Below are positions 9,126 to 19,561 of a stretch of DNA of 64,000 nucleotides, one piece after another. The stretch is from Pseudoalteromonas haloplanktis ATCC 14393. GTDB taxonomy: Bacteria; Pseudomonadota; Gammaproteobacteria; Enterobacterales; Alteromonadaceae. Below the pieces are notes generated by a model. The model had not been told where the DNA came from, searched no databases, and worked only from the letters and a program-made list of their open reading frames with translations. The position numbers were made by a program, and so were the translations under genes. Position 1 is the first letter of the stretch. Every line of letters starts with the position of its first letter. The DNA lies in the NCBI RefSeq assembly GCF_000238355.1, contig NZ_AHCA01000010.1, positions 62,001 to 126,000 of the forward strand. Direction: 5' to 3'.

Positions 9126-10326
9126 AGTATTTAAAAAGGAAATAACAGAACTACTGCGAGATAAAAAAACCTTAATTTTTATCGTTGCATTACCCGTTGC
9201 AATTTTTCCGCTGCTATTTGCTGTTATGGCATTTATTAGCTCACAAGCAGCCCTTGAGGCAGAGCAAAAAGTACATACCTACGCCATCATTAATGGTCAA
9301 TATGCGCAGTCATTTACTGATAAAGTGTTTTATCATAAAAGTTTTGAGCTCTATAAAGGTGAACAGACCTTTACAAGCGTTGAAGAGCTTAGCGAAGCAG
9401 TAAAAGCAGGCATTATAGATATGGGGATTTATTTACCTTCGGATGCCAAACAAACGCTAGATGATGCGAAGCAAAGCCAGTGGCAAGTGGTTTATAACGA
9501 TGCCAAAACAATCAATTTTTTATTCGACCGAGTAAAAGAGTTGGCCGAAGAGTTTGGTAATAACTTACGCGCACAGAAATTACTTAGCTATGGTATCGAT
9601 GAGCAGCAGCAACAAGCCATCATTGCACCAATTAAGGTAGTTAAAGTTGATACCGCAGATAAACGCGAGAATTTAGGTGAGAAAATAGGTGGCTTTATTC
9701 CATATTTACTTATTCCATTAGTGTTAATGGGGGCAACTTACCCTGCAATAGACTTAGGCGCGGGTGAAAAAGAACGCGGTACGTTAGAAACGTTACTACT
9801 GACACCAATAACGCGTACGCAACTAGTTTTAGGAAAGTTTATAACTTTGCTGGCAGCGTCAATCGCAACCACCACAATCACCGTGTTGAGTATGGGGATT
9901 TGGATCAGTATAGCGATCACTTTTGTTGATTTAGCTGTTGTTAAAACGGCATTTAGCTCGTTGCGGGTGTTAGATCTTGCTTTAATATTTATAATATTAC
10001 TCCCCGTTGCCGCTATATTTTCGTCCCTTGCATTAGCAATTTCAATTTATGCACGTACATTTAAAGAGGCACAAAATTACATGACTCCGCTCAGCATGGG
10101 GGTGATCTTTCCTATCATAGTGGCACTATTACCTAATATTGAGCTCAATGCTAAAACAGCTTTTATTCCTGTTACGAATGTGGCATTAGCAATCAAAGAA
10201 ATCATCAAAGGTACTATTGATTACACTTTGTTAGGCTTAATTTTCTTAGCTACAGTCGTTGTCGCTGGTGCACTATTGGCATTTTGTGTTAAATGGTTTA
10301 ACAAAGAAGCCGTATTGTTTAGATAG
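9118..10326 (+). CDS. natB: ABC transporter permease, NatB-like
   Basis: A 402-residue ABC-2 type permease. An N-terminal transmembrane segment (about 20-42) is followed by a large extracytoplasmic domain (43-185), then five to six transmembrane segments with GAGEKERGTLETLLLTPITR, a hallmark of NatB/ABC-2 membrane proteins. The ATG at 9118 is preferred over the in-frame GTG at 9115 because GGAG at 9106-9109 is then well spaced. It overlaps the ATPase gene by eight bases. A strong terminator follows. Confidence 0.88.
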   Translation: MFEVFKKEITELLRDKKTLIFIVALPVAIFPLLFAVMAFISSQAALEAEQKVHTYAIINGQYAQSFTDKVFYHKSFELYKGEQTFTSVEELSEAVKAGIIDMGIYLPSDAKQTLDDAKQSQWQVVYNDAKTINFLFDRVKELAEEFGNNLRAQKLLSYGIDEQQQQAIIAPIKVVKVDTADKRENLGEKIGGFIPYLLIPLVLMGATYPAIDLGAGEKERGTLETLLLTPITRTQLVLGKFITLLAASIATTTITVLSMGIWISIAITFVDLAVVKTAFSSLRVLDLALIFIILLPVAAIFSSLALAISIYARTFKEAQNYMTPLSMGVIFPIIVALLPNIELNAKTAFIPVTNVALAIKEIIKGTIDYTLLGLIFLATVVVAGALLAFCVKWFNKEAVLFR

Positions 10327-10338
10327 TATGAGGCTTAA

Positions 10339-10366
10339 AAATGGCGGTATTACCGCCATTTCTTTT
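10339..10366 (+). terminator. intrinsic terminator after natB
   Basis: AATGGCGG pairs with CCGCCATT around a short TATTA loop, followed by TCTTTT. Confidence 0.8.
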
Positions 10367-10552
10367 ATAAACAGGCTTACTTATTGAGCACAAAAGCTAG
10401 CCAGTTTTACCCCACCTTTAAATCCTTCCAAAAATACTACGACAAGGGGGGATCTTTATTCCTAAAAGCTCAACGCGTCCTAATAAGTATGAGAAATATT
10501 TTTCTAATTTACCTATACTATGTATTAGTTTATAGACAGTAGAACGTGTTCG

Positions 10553-13500
10553 ATGCCAAATAATACCTCCTTTAACCGTTTAGTAAGTGGTAATAAAGTC
10601 TTTCTGATTGCACTATTAGCTTTTTGTATCTTGTTGGTCCCCACTCTTTATATTTTTGAGTTAAAAACGCGAAAAGATGTCTACCAGTTAGCGCATGCTA
10701 ATCTGCAAGAAGAATTAGATACGAAAAGCCACGCATTACGTGAACAGCTGCAAAACAGTATAGCGACAATTAAATTTTTTAATGTGACGCCACCCGTTTC
10801 TGGCATTATGCGTGCCGCCGCTAATAATTCGGTTGATCCTGAGTTAAAAACACCGATGGAGGTGTGGCAAACACGCTTAGCTGAAATATTTACCGGATTT
10901 ATGCAAACTGACGGTTACTTAGCCCAATCACGCTATATTATGCTGGCTGAGCATGGGCAAGAGATTGTCCGCATTGACAGAACCGAGGAGGGGCTAATCC
11001 GACTTACAGACTCTCAATTGCAAAAAAAGGGGCAACGTGATTATGTAATAGAAGCAAGTAAGCTTGATGAGAATTCGGTGTATATTTCTCCGATTAACTA
11101 TAATCGCGAAAACGGCAAAATACAGGTTCCATATGTCAGTACCTACCGTGTTGCAAAACCTGTTTTTGATAGTAATGGGCAAGTCTTTGGTATTCTTGTT
11201 GCTAATTACTTCGCTGAATCACTCATTAACAGCTTAACGTTTAATACGCCTAATGGGATCAACCTGTATTTACTGAATAATAATAATCAATTTTTATATC
11301 ACCCAGAGCCAAACTTACGATTTGCGTTTGAATTTGACCAGACTACAAATTGGTTTGATGAATTCTCAACCACTCAACTCATGAGTCAATATACAGCATT
11401 ACCACTGACTGAACTGCCATCGCAGTATTACCTCAAAAGAGAGATTTCATTTGAGGGGAAAGTTGAAATGTTGCCACTTACATTAGCGGTTTCAATAGAC
11501 ACAGACTATTTACTTAATGAAGTAACACAGCGCAGAGATAACTTTATACTGATAGTTATCGGACTATTTTCAACGCTGTTATTTTTGGTGTGGTTATACC
11601 AGCGTTATATAAATCGTAAATTAGAGTTACATTCACTAAAAGAGCAAAATAATAAAATCATTGAAAATTCACTTGATGCAATTGTTACTGTAAAAGCTAA
11701 TGGCGTGATCTGCCATGCAAACCAAACTGCAAAAACGGATTTTAACTTAGTGGAAGGAAGAGTAGTTTTTAACGAGTTGTTTCAATTAAAAGATAAAGAT
11801 ACATCGTGTATTGCAAACACGATTATTGAAGGGAACAAATCTTCTTTTGAAGGCATATATATAGCAGCCGATAACCAAAAACATTACTATTCAATCACTT
11901 TAACAGCTGTTTTTGATGTGTTTAGCCAGCAAACACAAGTAGCTGCTATATTGAGGAATATTGATTCACTTAAAAAAACACAGGTTGAGCTTAAGAAACT
12001 TAACGAGTCGTTGGAACAAAAGGTAGCCCAGCGCACAGTTGAATTAGAAACTGCAATTGAAGATGCACTCGCAGCAAGCCAAGCTAAAAGTGACTTTGTA
12101 GCAAACATTTCTCATGAAATACGTACACCAATGAATGGTGTGTTAGGCATGTTAGACATGCTAAAAGATGATTCTCTTAATGAAGAACAGCAACATTATC
12201 TAAAGTTAGCTAACAACAGTGCTCATTCTTTGATGACATTAATTAATGATATTTTGGACTTTTCTAAAATTGAAGCGGGTAAACTGGATATTGATAACCA
12301 TAGTTTTGACATTATCACCGTGTGCAGTGACATGATCACATCGATGGCATTACAGGGACAACGTAAAGGCTTAGAAGTCATTCTTAATACCAATAAAGTG
12401 ATTGATCGTTTAGTGGTTGGTGATAGCCATAGGCTGAAACAGATCCTGATAAATCTGTTAAACAATGCGTTTAAGTTCACTCATAAAGGCGAGGTAAGTT
12501 TAAGTTTAGATGTTAATTATCTAACGGATGATAAATTAATTATGAGCTTTGCAGTCACTGATACAGGAATTGGTATTGAAGCTGCGAACCAAGACAAGTT
12601 ATTTGATCTGTTTACCCAAGAAGATACCAGCACGACACGCCATTTTGGGGGAACTGGCTTAGGATTATCTATTTGTAAGAAACTAGCTCAGTTAATGGGA
12701 GGGGACATAACGGTAACAAGTGAGAAAGGGAAAGGCAGTTGTTTTACCGCGTTCGTTGAGTTGCATGTCGCAGCAGAAAAAAAACTTAACACACCGATAG
12801 AGTTAATCAATGATATACAAGTTGGTGTACTGATTGATAAAGACAGTGTGTTTAATAACCTGAGTAATCTACTAGTGAAAAACTGTAACGTTAAAGCCAA
12901 TAATATTCAGCGCTTTGATTACCTTTTACAGCATCATGAGCTGAACGTGGACCTTCTCGTTATTGACAATGAACACCCTGAACTTGATAAGTTGATCGCC
13001 TTGTGTGAGCAGCTAAACAAGAAATACATGCTTATTTTAAGAGACTTATTATTAAATAAGGAAGTTAAAACAAGTTACCCGGAAAACTGTCATGTACTTA
13101 ATAAGCCCTTAACGCAAGATCAGCTGAGTTTTAAATTAGCCAGTCTTTTTGGTACTAGTAAGCGTTTTTTACTGCCCGCGCAAAAGCCATTAAAAACAGA
13201 CGAAGTAGAGATAAACCTCTCACAATTTAATGTACTTCTTGTTGATGATAATATGATCAACCTTGAAGTGGCCAAAGCAATATTAAAAAGGACAGGAGTT
13301 GCTATCACTTGTGCAAGTGATGGTTGTGAAGCCATTGAAACATTAAAATCACAGCAAACTACATCTTTTGATTTGATTTTAATGGACTGCCAAATGCCAA
13401 ACTTAAATGGCTACGATACCACTGCCGCTATTCGTAAGGGGCACGCTGGTACTGCTTACAAGCAGGTTCCCATCATTGCCATGACAGCCAGTGCTATGGC

Positions 13501-13606
13501 TGGCGATAGAGAGCGCTGTATTTCAGCCGGAATGAACGACTATATAACCAAACCGATAAAACCCGACACATTAAAAAGTAAATTAATTATGTGGTTAAAC
13601 CGTTAA
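10553..13606 (+). CDS. hybrid sensor histidine kinase
   Basis: A 1017-residue inner-membrane hybrid kinase. Transmembrane helices at about 16-36 and 330-350 enclose a large periplasmic sensor region, probably double-Cache-like. A PAS-like domain (about 365-480) and coiled coil lead to the HisKA domain with phospho-acceptor H521 in [10 protein letters not shown]. The ATPase domain has an N box near 627 ([16 protein letters not shown]), G1 near 668 (DTGIGIE) and G2 near 699 (GGTGLGLSI). A degenerate receiver-like segment (about 755-865) lacks a clear phospho-acceptor context; the C-terminal receiver has D945 in LILMDCQMP and a late TKPI lysine. No cognate response regulator lies next to it. The ligand is unknown. 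Confidence 0.93.
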   Translation: MPNNTSFNRLVSGNKVFLIALLAFCILLVPTLYIFELKTRKDVYQLAHANLQEELDTKSHALREQLQNSIATIKFFNVTPPVSGIMRAAANNSVDPELKTPMEVWQTRLAEIFTGFMQTDGYLAQSRYIMLAEHGQEIVRIDRTEEGLIRLTDSQLQKKGQRDYVIEASKLDENSVYISPINYNRENGKIQVPYVSTYRVAKPVFDSNGQVFGILVANYFAESLINSLTFNTPNGINLYLLNNNNQFLYHPEPNLRFAFEFDQTTNWFDEFSTTQLMSQYTALPLTELPSQYYLKREISFEGKVEMLPLTLAVSIDTDYLLNEVTQRRDNFILIVIGLFSTLLFLVWLYQRYINRKLELHSLKEQNNKIIENSLDAIVTVKANGVICHANQTAKTDFNLVEGRVVFNELFQLKDKDTSCIANTIIEGNKSSFEGIYIAADNQKHYYSITLTAVFDVFSQQTQVAAILRNIDSLKKTQVELKKLNESLEQKVAQRTVELETAIEDALAASQAKSDFVANISHEIRTPMNGVLGMLDMLKDDSLNEEQQHYLKLANNSAHSLMTLINDILDFSKIEAGKLDIDNHSFDIITVCSDMITSMALQGQRKGLEVILNTNKVIDRLVVGDSHRLKQILINLLNNAFKFTHKGEVSLSLDVNYLTDDKLIMSFAVTDTGIGIEAANQDKLFDLFTQEDTSTTRHFGGTGLGLSICKKLAQLMGGDITVTSEKGKGSCFTAFVELHVAAEKKLNTPIELINDIQVGVLIDKDSVFNNLSNLLVKNCNVKANNIQRFDYLLQHHELNVDLLVIDNEHPELDKLIALCEQLNKKYMLILRDLLLNKEVKTSYPENCHVLNKPLTQDQLSFKLASLFGTSKRFLLPAQKPLKTDEVEINLSQFNVLLVDDNMINLEVAKAILKRTGVAITCASDGCEAIETLKSQQTTSFDLILMDCQMPNLNGYDTTAAIRKGHAGTAYKQVPIIAMTASAMAGDRERCISAGMNDYITKPIKPDTLKSKLIMWLNR

Positions 13607-14104
13607 TTGAGTGGCACTTATATAGTGCATTAGTTAAGCAAAGTAAGTGATTTAACACTCTTACTTTTGGGTTTCTAAACAGAAATTTATTGAAAATTCT
13701 TTTTGACCGTTTTTATAAATGGACGGTCAATTCTAAATCAATAAACAAATTCGTTTATTTCGTCTGTCGATGCGGCTGTTAAGCAAGTAGCTTACGGCAA
13801 ACACATATTGGGATGCTACGCGATAACCTTTATGTTATTAGCGAAGTATTTGTGATATTCCTCTAAAGCGCAGCGTCTCTTAACCTCTTTGTGAATAATT
13901 CACTAAATTTTTTTGCACAAAGAGAAGGGAATGAGAAGTAAATGAGGATTAACTTAAAGGCTAATATGAGCATGCGTAAAACATGATGCATTAATTAGAG
14001 TAAGCCCTTATTACTTCAAATATGCCACTCAAACACCTGTCATACTTTCCAAAACCCCCATTAGAGCAACAGCAAATCCGCTTTTTATATTTTACGTAAA
14101 ATCA
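13607..14104. other. gene-free stretch with inverted repeat
   Basis: No convincing coding region in either strand. TTGACCGT (13703-13710) and ACGGTCAA (13723-13730) form a perfect inverted repeat with a 12-base spacer. GCACT/AGTGC just after the kinase stop makes a weak hairpin without a T run. The rest looks like decayed intergenic DNA. Confidence 0.4.
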
Positions 14105-14195
14105 AAGTAACTAATTGAATCAAAATAGGAACTCGGCTATGGTTAATGCATAAATAAAAATAAATTTTAAACGAGTTATTCTACAGGCTCGTTAG
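14105..14195 (+). repeat. 91-bp dispersed repeat, copy 1
   Basis: This stretch is clearly similar to 49828-49918. The best conserved block is GGAACTCGGCTATGGTTAAT. Both copies end in a hairpin with arms AAACGAG and CTCGTTAG whose loops have diverged while the arms stayed fixed. Here it ends 18 bases upstream of the lipoprotein start. Confidence 0.8.
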
Positions 14196-14213
14196 GTCTA
14201 TAGGAGAGTTTCG

Positions 14214-14843
14214 TTGAAACTTCATTATTTGGTACTTCTTTTTATAATCTTTGTTAGTGGATGTTCATCAGTCCCGAGTGTAAAACTGAAAAAAGAAAAT
14301 TTCGATCAGTTACAAACTATAAAGCTTGAAGCCAGCCCAAACGATAATTCAATGCTAACAGCTATAAGTACGGTTGAAGTTCAATGGACAGGTGTCAGTT
14401 ATTATTATTCTGGAACTGCTAGTGACGGCTTAGGAGTTAGAGAGCTTGCGTTAAAATTTATGAAAGAAAATCATATAAGCTTAAATGAGATCGTGCAGAA
14501 TCAATTCATTGAAAAAGTAAAAGCTGATAACCTTAATATTAACTTTGATAGCAATTCTCAAAATAAGTTAGTGATTACACTTAATGTTGTAGTTTTAGGT
14601 ATGGTTCATGGTTTTTCTGACGAGTTCAATTCTCGCTTTAATATCGCTGCACAGTTATTCGATAGCTCGGGTAAAATCATGTGGTCTTATAATGCGATAC
14701 CAATTTCTCCTGTCGCCCCTGGATACTCAATAAAGCTAAAGGACTTGTTTTTATCAAAAGAATCAATGGTTAAATTTTTAAATGCAGCCTCAGAACCTAT
14801 AGTTCAAAAGCTGTATGACGATTTTAAAAGGGATCTAGTTTAG
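14214..14843 (+). CDS. orphan lipoprotein, unknown function
   Basis: A 209-residue protein not recognised as any named family. The signal peptide and lipobox are clear (LFIIFVSGC, Cys17), so it should be exported and lipidated. The rest is a predicted alpha/beta soluble domain with no recognisable catalytic motif (for example VLGMVHGFSDEFNSRFNIAAQLFDSSGKIMWSY read in segments suggests beta strands). The start is TTG, supported by TAGGAG seven bases upstream. It is AT-rich, flanked on both sides by long gene-free DNA, and preceded by the 91-bp repeat, all of which suggest acquired material. Confidence 0.7.
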   Translation: MKLHYLVLLFIIFVSGCSSVPSVKLKKENFDQLQTIKLEASPNDNSMLTAISTVEVQWTGVSYYYSGTASDGLGVRELALKFMKENHISLNEIVQNQFIEKVKADNLNINFDSNSQNKLVITLNVVVLGMVHGFSDEFNSRFNIAAQLFDSSGKIMWSYNAIPISPVAPGYSIKLKDLFLSKESMVKFLNAASEPIVQKLYDDFKRDLV

Positions 14844-15215
14844 GCCTCACAAAAAACATCATGGTCAGAATTTTATTCGCTGAAAAAATGCTCCTAAAAT
14901 CCCCATATGTTAAGCGTTATCACCGTCTGCTCACAGCACATTAGTAACGGTCAGGCTTGTTTACGTCCTGTTAATCGAATCTGACGGTTTAAGTTAAGGC
15001 TTATTCAGCTAATAATTATTCACCAAACAATGTTCACCTAATAACAAGTGTAAATCGCTGCGTTCAATACAACGCTTTCAATTATCTTTTATTCTTGCCA
15101 CTTCCAAGGTATTTCAACGTATTGTTTTGCCAGTTAATCGAACTAGACTTTTTATTGATCAAAAGGCTGATACACTGGGTATAATAATAGAAATAATAAT
15201 TAATTAGGTGAACTT
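14844..15215. other. gene-free stretch before RND operon
   Basis: No coding region supported. The ten-base word GTTAATCGAA occurs twice in the same orientation (14970-14979 and 15133-15142). TATAAT at 15180-15185, 30 bases upstream of the next gene, is a likely -10, with TTGATC 19 bases further upstream; such a long spacer would suit an activator-dependent promoter. No regulator gene is adjacent. Confidence 0.35.
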
Positions 15216-16232
15216 TTGAAATTTCGCGTGCTTATAACTTGTGTTTATTTTAGTTGTGCTGCGGTTGTACCTTCGGCACTGGCTGCTAATGTACTTGTAG
15301 AACGTGTTGCGATGGAACATGCCAATGAGCAAGTGCAAGCAGTTGGCAATGCAGAAGCTATCCGCTCAGTTATTCTCTATCCGGCTGTGGGTGATAAAGT
15401 GACGGCGGTACATTTTAAACCAGGTGATAAAGTAACTGCGGGTTCGGTGCTTTTAGAACTGGATTCGCGCAGACAAATTGCTGCCTTGAATGAAGCAAAA
15501 ATAAAGCTTGCCGATAGCGAGCGTATTCAAACCCGTTTGCAACAAAGTCATGCTAAAGGAGCGGTACCGCAAAGTGATTTAGACGATGCTAAAACCGTGT
15601 ACGAGTTAGCAAAAGTAGCCGTCACTAAAGCTGAGACTGAGTTACAAGACCGTCAAGTCCGTGCCCCTTTTAGTGGCACAATGGGGTTGACTGATGTTGA
15701 AGTCGGCGACCGCATTACAACACAGACAGCCATAGCAAGTATTGATGATACCCAACAACTCTACATTAATTTTAATGCACCAGAATCCGCAATTAGTATG
15801 CTCAGAAGTAGCGGACAAGTGCGCGTTATTCCATGGCAGGGTAACAAGGCAGTCAATGCTAAGGTTGCTTATCTTGATTCACGTATTGATCCTCAAACCA
15901 GAACGCTGCGGGTAAAAGCAAAATTAGACAATAAAAACGCACAATTTTTACCAGGTATGAGTTTTAGAGTTCATATAGAAATACAAGGTGAGCGCTTTGC
16001 GGCAGTGCCTGAAGCTGCTTTGCTTTGGGGCGCAACAGGTCCATATGTATGGAAAAGTGTTGAGCAAAAAGCCACGCGTGTGGATGTTAAAATTCAGCAA
16101 CGTTTAGCAGGACGTTTATTAGTCTCAGGCCCGTTATATAAAGACGACATTTTGGTGGTTGAAGGGGTGCAACGGCTTCGTCCCGCACAAGCTCTTGAAT
16201 TTGTGCAACCACTTGCAACTGTGCAGGAGTAG
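15216..16232 (+). CDS. RND efflux periplasmic adaptor (MFP)
   Basis: A 338-residue membrane fusion protein with a Sec signal peptide (cleavage expected after SALAA). It shows the lipoyl/barrel-sandwich halves (AVGNAEAIRSVILYPAVGDKV and DRQVRAPFSGTMGLTDVEVG), a short coiled-coil hairpin between them, and the beta-barrel domain. It links an inner-membrane RND pump to an outer-membrane channel. The TTG start is supported by AGGTG at 15206-15210. The pump gene follows after three bases. No outer-membrane factor is encoded nearby. Confidence 0.9.
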   Translation: MKFRVLITCVYFSCAAVVPSALAANVLVERVAMEHANEQVQAVGNAEAIRSVILYPAVGDKVTAVHFKPGDKVTAGSVLLELDSRRQIAALNEAKIKLADSERIQTRLQQSHAKGAVPQSDLDDAKTVYELAKVAVTKAETELQDRQVRAPFSGTMGLTDVEVGDRITTQTAIASIDDTQQLYINFNAPESAISMLRSSGQVRVIPWQGNKAVNAKVAYLDSRIDPQTRTLRVKAKLDNKNAQFLPGMSFRVHIEIQGERFAAVPEAALLWGATGPYVWKSVEQKATRVDVKIQQRLAGRLLVSGPLYKDDILVVEGVQRLRPAQALEFVQPLATVQE

Positions 16233-16235
16233 CAA

Positions 16236-19200
16236 ATGCAATCACCTATGATGCAAGACTTGCCTTCAATGGCAATTCGTCGTCCAGTATTAATAGTCGT
16301 ACTCAATTTATTAATTATAATTGCAGGGATAGCTGCAATCGCGGGTGTTGAGGTACGTGAACTGCCCGATGTTGATACGCCAAGGATCACTGTATCGGCT
16401 TCTTTTCCAGGTGGTTCACCTGAGACGGTTGATACCGAGGTAACCAGTAAACTTGAAGGTGCGGTTGCACGAGTCAGTGGTGTTAAAACTATTCGTGCGC
16501 AGAGTGAAGAAGGCAGCGCACGTATTGTGGTTGAGTTTCGTGCTGGTGTTGATCTTGATGATGCTGCAAATGAAACGCGTGAATCCGTAGCGCGAGTGCA
16601 ACGTGAGTTACCAGAAGAGGTTGAACGAGTCTCGATTATTAAAGCGGATAACGATGCCGAAGCTGTAGTATCGTTAACCGTTTCAAGTGAGTCTTTAGCG
16701 CTTGAGGCTTTGACTGAATTAGTTGAAGTGGATTTGGCCCCACAGTTTTTAACCATTCCAGGTGTTGCTGATGTACGCCTAAATGGTGACCGCAAACGAG
16801 TGTTAAGAGTACGATTAGACCCACTTAAATTAACCAGTTTTAATTTAACAGTACCTGATGTTGCCCAAGTGCTGCGCCAAGCTCCATTTGACGTACCAGC
16901 AGGTAGTTTAAAGTCAGCCGATCAACAGATTATTGTCCGTGCAGATGCTACATCGGTTACAGCAGAGCAGGTAGCAGATATTATTATTCGTGATGGTACG
17001 CGTATTGGCGATATTGCAGCTGTGTATTTTGGCCCTGCGGATCCACGCTCTATGGTACGTTTAAATGGCCAGCCTGTGATTGGTATGGAAGTGATCCGCC
17101 AAGCACAGTCAAACACCATTGAGATATCAGATGAAGTGTTAAGTTTATTAGCGAAAATGCAAACGCGTTTTCCTGAACTAGAATTTACTCTGACATCAGA
17201 TGATGCGCAATTTATTAGAAGCTCAGTTGATGAAGTGATCTCGTCGTTAGTATTAACCGTGTTACTTGTGATAATTACGTTGTGGGTATTTATTGGGTCA
17301 TGGCGCGCGACTTTAGTTCCAGCATTTGCAATTCCGGTTGCTTTGGTTGGTTCACTAGCCTTGATTTGGGCACTGGGCTTTTCAATTAATATACTTACGC
17401 TTTTAGCATTAGTACTTGCAACGGGCTTGATTGTTGATGATGCGATTGTGGTCAGCGAAAACATTCAACGGCAACGTGGTTTAGGGCTTGGTCGACGTGC
17501 AGCTGCAGTTATCGGCACACGGGAAGTCTTTTTTGCCGTTGTGGCCACAACGGCTGTTTTGGCAGCAGTATTTGTCCCTATCGCATTTTTACCCTCAACC
17601 GCTGGGCGACTATTTAGGGAGTTTGGTGGGGTACTTGCAGGTGCTGTGATCATCTCAAGTTTTGTCGCGTTATCTTTGGTTCCTGCATTAACCTCAAAGT
17701 TAAAATTAAAGCAAGGAGGTAAACATCCATTTGCAAAAATAGGTCACTGGCTTGCTAATATTTACACTAAAACCATTCATTGGGTACTTGATCATGCATG
17801 GCTCACTTTTGCTGCGTGCGTATTGATTGCAGCCGGTTCTGGCGCATTGTATGTCAATTTAGATAATGAGTTATTACCATCAGAAGACCGTGGTAAAATT
17901 CGTATCTTTGCCCGTGGTCCCGATGGCGTTGGTTTAAATTTTATGGATCGCCAAGCAATGCAAATGGAAGACATTTTATTACCGTACGTAGAAAGTGGTG
18001 AAATAGAATCTATTTATACGGTCGTAGGGCAATGGGATCCAAATATCGTTTTCATTACAGTGCCATTAAAGCATTGGGACGAGCGTCATTTTACTCAGCA
18101 AGAGATCATTAATAAAATTCGTGCACCACTGGGTAATGTCCCTGGTGCTGCTGGCTATCCTAACGGTTCTAATAGTTTAAATTTACGTGGCCAAGGAGGC
18201 GGAATTGAGCTGGCGTTATTAGGGCAAGATTACTTACAAATTTATAAAGCGGCGCAGCAACTTGCTGCCCAAGTTGAGCAACAAATTCCTGCAATTGATA
18301 ATGTTAGGATTTCATATCAACCTTCACAACCACAGTTACGGGTTAATATAGATAGACGCCGCGCTGATGAGTTAGGTGTTTTGTTGAGTGATATATCAGT
18401 CACTTTGCGTGCTGCTATCAATGGTGATGACATAGCCGATCTAAATATTGGTGACCAATCAGTGCCGATAATGCTGCAATCACAAAATCAAACCATTAAC
18501 GATCCGAGTGATTTAGCTAATCTTTATGTCAGTGCTGCAAATGGGAGACTCGTACCATTGAGTAGTGTGGCCACAATTAGTGAAGAAGGGGTTGCAGCAG
18601 AACTTGAACGTCATGCACAGCGCCGCGCCATTGAATTAGATATGGAATTACCAGAAGACATGAGTATTGCCGAGCTTGTCTCGCAGTTACGTGAAATTGC
18701 TGAGCAAACATTACCAAGTGGCATTAGCTTAGCATTCAAAGGCGAAGCGTTAACGTTTGAAGAAACCTCTAATGAAGTGTTTATTACGTATATATTGGCA
18801 TTTTTAATTGTCTTCTTAGTCTTGGCCGCACAATTTGAAAACGTAAATAGTGCGGTTGTAGTAATGGTCACAGTACCATTTGGCATCACCTCTGCAATCT
18901 TAGCGCTTTACCTGACGGGGACTTCATTGAATATTTACTCACAAATAGGCTTAGTGATGTTAATAGGTTTAATTGCTAAAAATGCGATTCTACTAGTTGA
19001 GTTTGCCGATCAACTACGAGATCAAGGTTTATCAGTTCGCAAAGCCGTTGAGCAAGCGGCATTAGTGCGCTTAAGACCGATCACGATGACTTTAGTATCA
19101 ACCTTGCTCGGTGCATTGCCGTTAATATTATCAACCGGTGCAGGGGCCGAAGCACGCAATGCAATTGGTTGGGTAGTATTTGGTGGGCTATCACTTGCGG

Positions 19201-19310
19201 TATTGTTTACCTTGTATTTAACACCGGTGATATATTTAGGGCTTGCACGTTTTACTTCACCAAGAGGCGATGAAAGTAAGCAGCTTGAACAAGAGTTAGC
19301 GAATGTTTAA
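16236..19310 (+). CDS. RND efflux transporter, HAE1-like
   Basis: A 1024-residue inner-membrane proton-driven pump. Twelve transmembrane helices in the two-fold RND arrangement are evident: TM1 at about 17-36, a large periplasmic loop, TM2-6 at about 330-490, TM7 near 520, a second loop, then TM8-12 at about 850-1000. The proton-relay pair is in GLIVDDAIVVSENIQR of TM4 and the relay lysine in GLIAKNAILLVEFA. AGGAG precedes the ATG. It works with the adaptor encoded upstream. Multidrug rather than metal efflux is favoured by the HAE1-type motifs; the substrate is unknown. Confidence 0.92.
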   Translation: MQSPMMQDLPSMAIRRPVLIVVLNLLIIIAGIAAIAGVEVRELPDVDTPRITVSASFPGGSPETVDTEVTSKLEGAVARVSGVKTIRAQSEEGSARIVVEFRAGVDLDDAANETRESVARVQRELPEEVERVSIIKADNDAEAVVSLTVSSESLALEALTELVEVDLAPQFLTIPGVADVRLNGDRKRVLRVRLDPLKLTSFNLTVPDVAQVLRQAPFDVPAGSLKSADQQIIVRADATSVTAEQVADIIIRDGTRIGDIAAVYFGPADPRSMVRLNGQPVIGMEVIRQAQSNTIEISDEVLSLLAKMQTRFPELEFTLTSDDAQFIRSSVDEVISSLVLTVLLVIITLWVFIGSWRATLVPAFAIPVALVGSLALIWALGFSINILTLLALVLATGLIVDDAIVVSENIQRQRGLGLGRRAAAVIGTREVFFAVVATTAVLAAVFVPIAFLPSTAGRLFREFGGVLAGAVIISSFVALSLVPALTSKLKLKQGGKHPFAKIGHWLANIYTKTIHWVLDHAWLTFAACVLIAAGSGALYVNLDNELLPSEDRGKIRIFARGPDGVGLNFMDRQAMQMEDILLPYVESGEIESIYTVVGQWDPNIVFITVPLKHWDERHFTQQEIINKIRAPLGNVPGAAGYPNGSNSLNLRGQGGGIELALLGQDYLQIYKAAQQLAAQVEQQIPAIDNVRISYQPSQPQLRVNIDRRRADELGVLLSDISVTLRAAINGDDIADLNIGDQSVPIMLQSQNQTINDPSDLANLYVSAANGRLVPLSSVATISEEGVAAELERHAQRRAIELDMELPEDMSIAELVSQLREIAEQTLPSGISLAFKGEALTFEETSNEVFITYILAFLIVFLVLAAQFENVNSAVVVMVTVPFGITSAILALYLTGTSLNIYSQIGLVMLIGLIAKNAILLVEFADQLRDQGLSVRKAVEQAALVRLRPITMTLVSTLLGALPLILSTGAGAEARNAIGWVVFGGLSLAVLFTLYLTPVIYLGLARFTSPRGDESKQLEQELANV

Positions 19311-19346
19311 GTAATTTATTGGGTAAGTAGAATAACCAATTTTATC

Positions 19347-19376
19347 AATCGGCTAGCTTATACCTAGCCGATTTTT
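19347..19376 (+). terminator. intrinsic terminator after RND operon
   Basis: AATCGGCTAG pairs with CTAGCCGATT across a seven-base loop, followed by a T run. Confidence 0.85.
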
Positions 19377-19561
19377 TGTGTTTAAAATAAAGAAAAATTA
19401 GTATTAAACCTATCGGTCTAATCTTTAATTGGCAGTAGACAATCAAGAATTAATGACATTGTAATTTTAATTTGACTTTAATCTAGCTGTCATCTGAATG
19501 TGTTTTAACGTATCTGTGGTCTATCTTTAGTATAAGGCAAACAGAAGGATACTTATAACAT

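Noticed and set aside
14105-14195. The 91-bp repeat as an integron attC site
   Set aside because: GTTAGGT at the end of copy 1 fits the attC core form, but copy 2 reads GTTAGAG, there is no matching RYYYAAC partner at the left end, and no integrase is in the window. Kept only as a repeat.
16094-16795. 233-codon open frame antisense to the RND operon
   Set aside because: Low-complexity Ser/Thr/Arg-rich translation, no ribosome site, fully opposite conserved adaptor and pump genes.
16922-17464. 180-codon frame antisense to the RND pump
   Set aside because: Same reason; it lies opposite conserved transmembrane segments.
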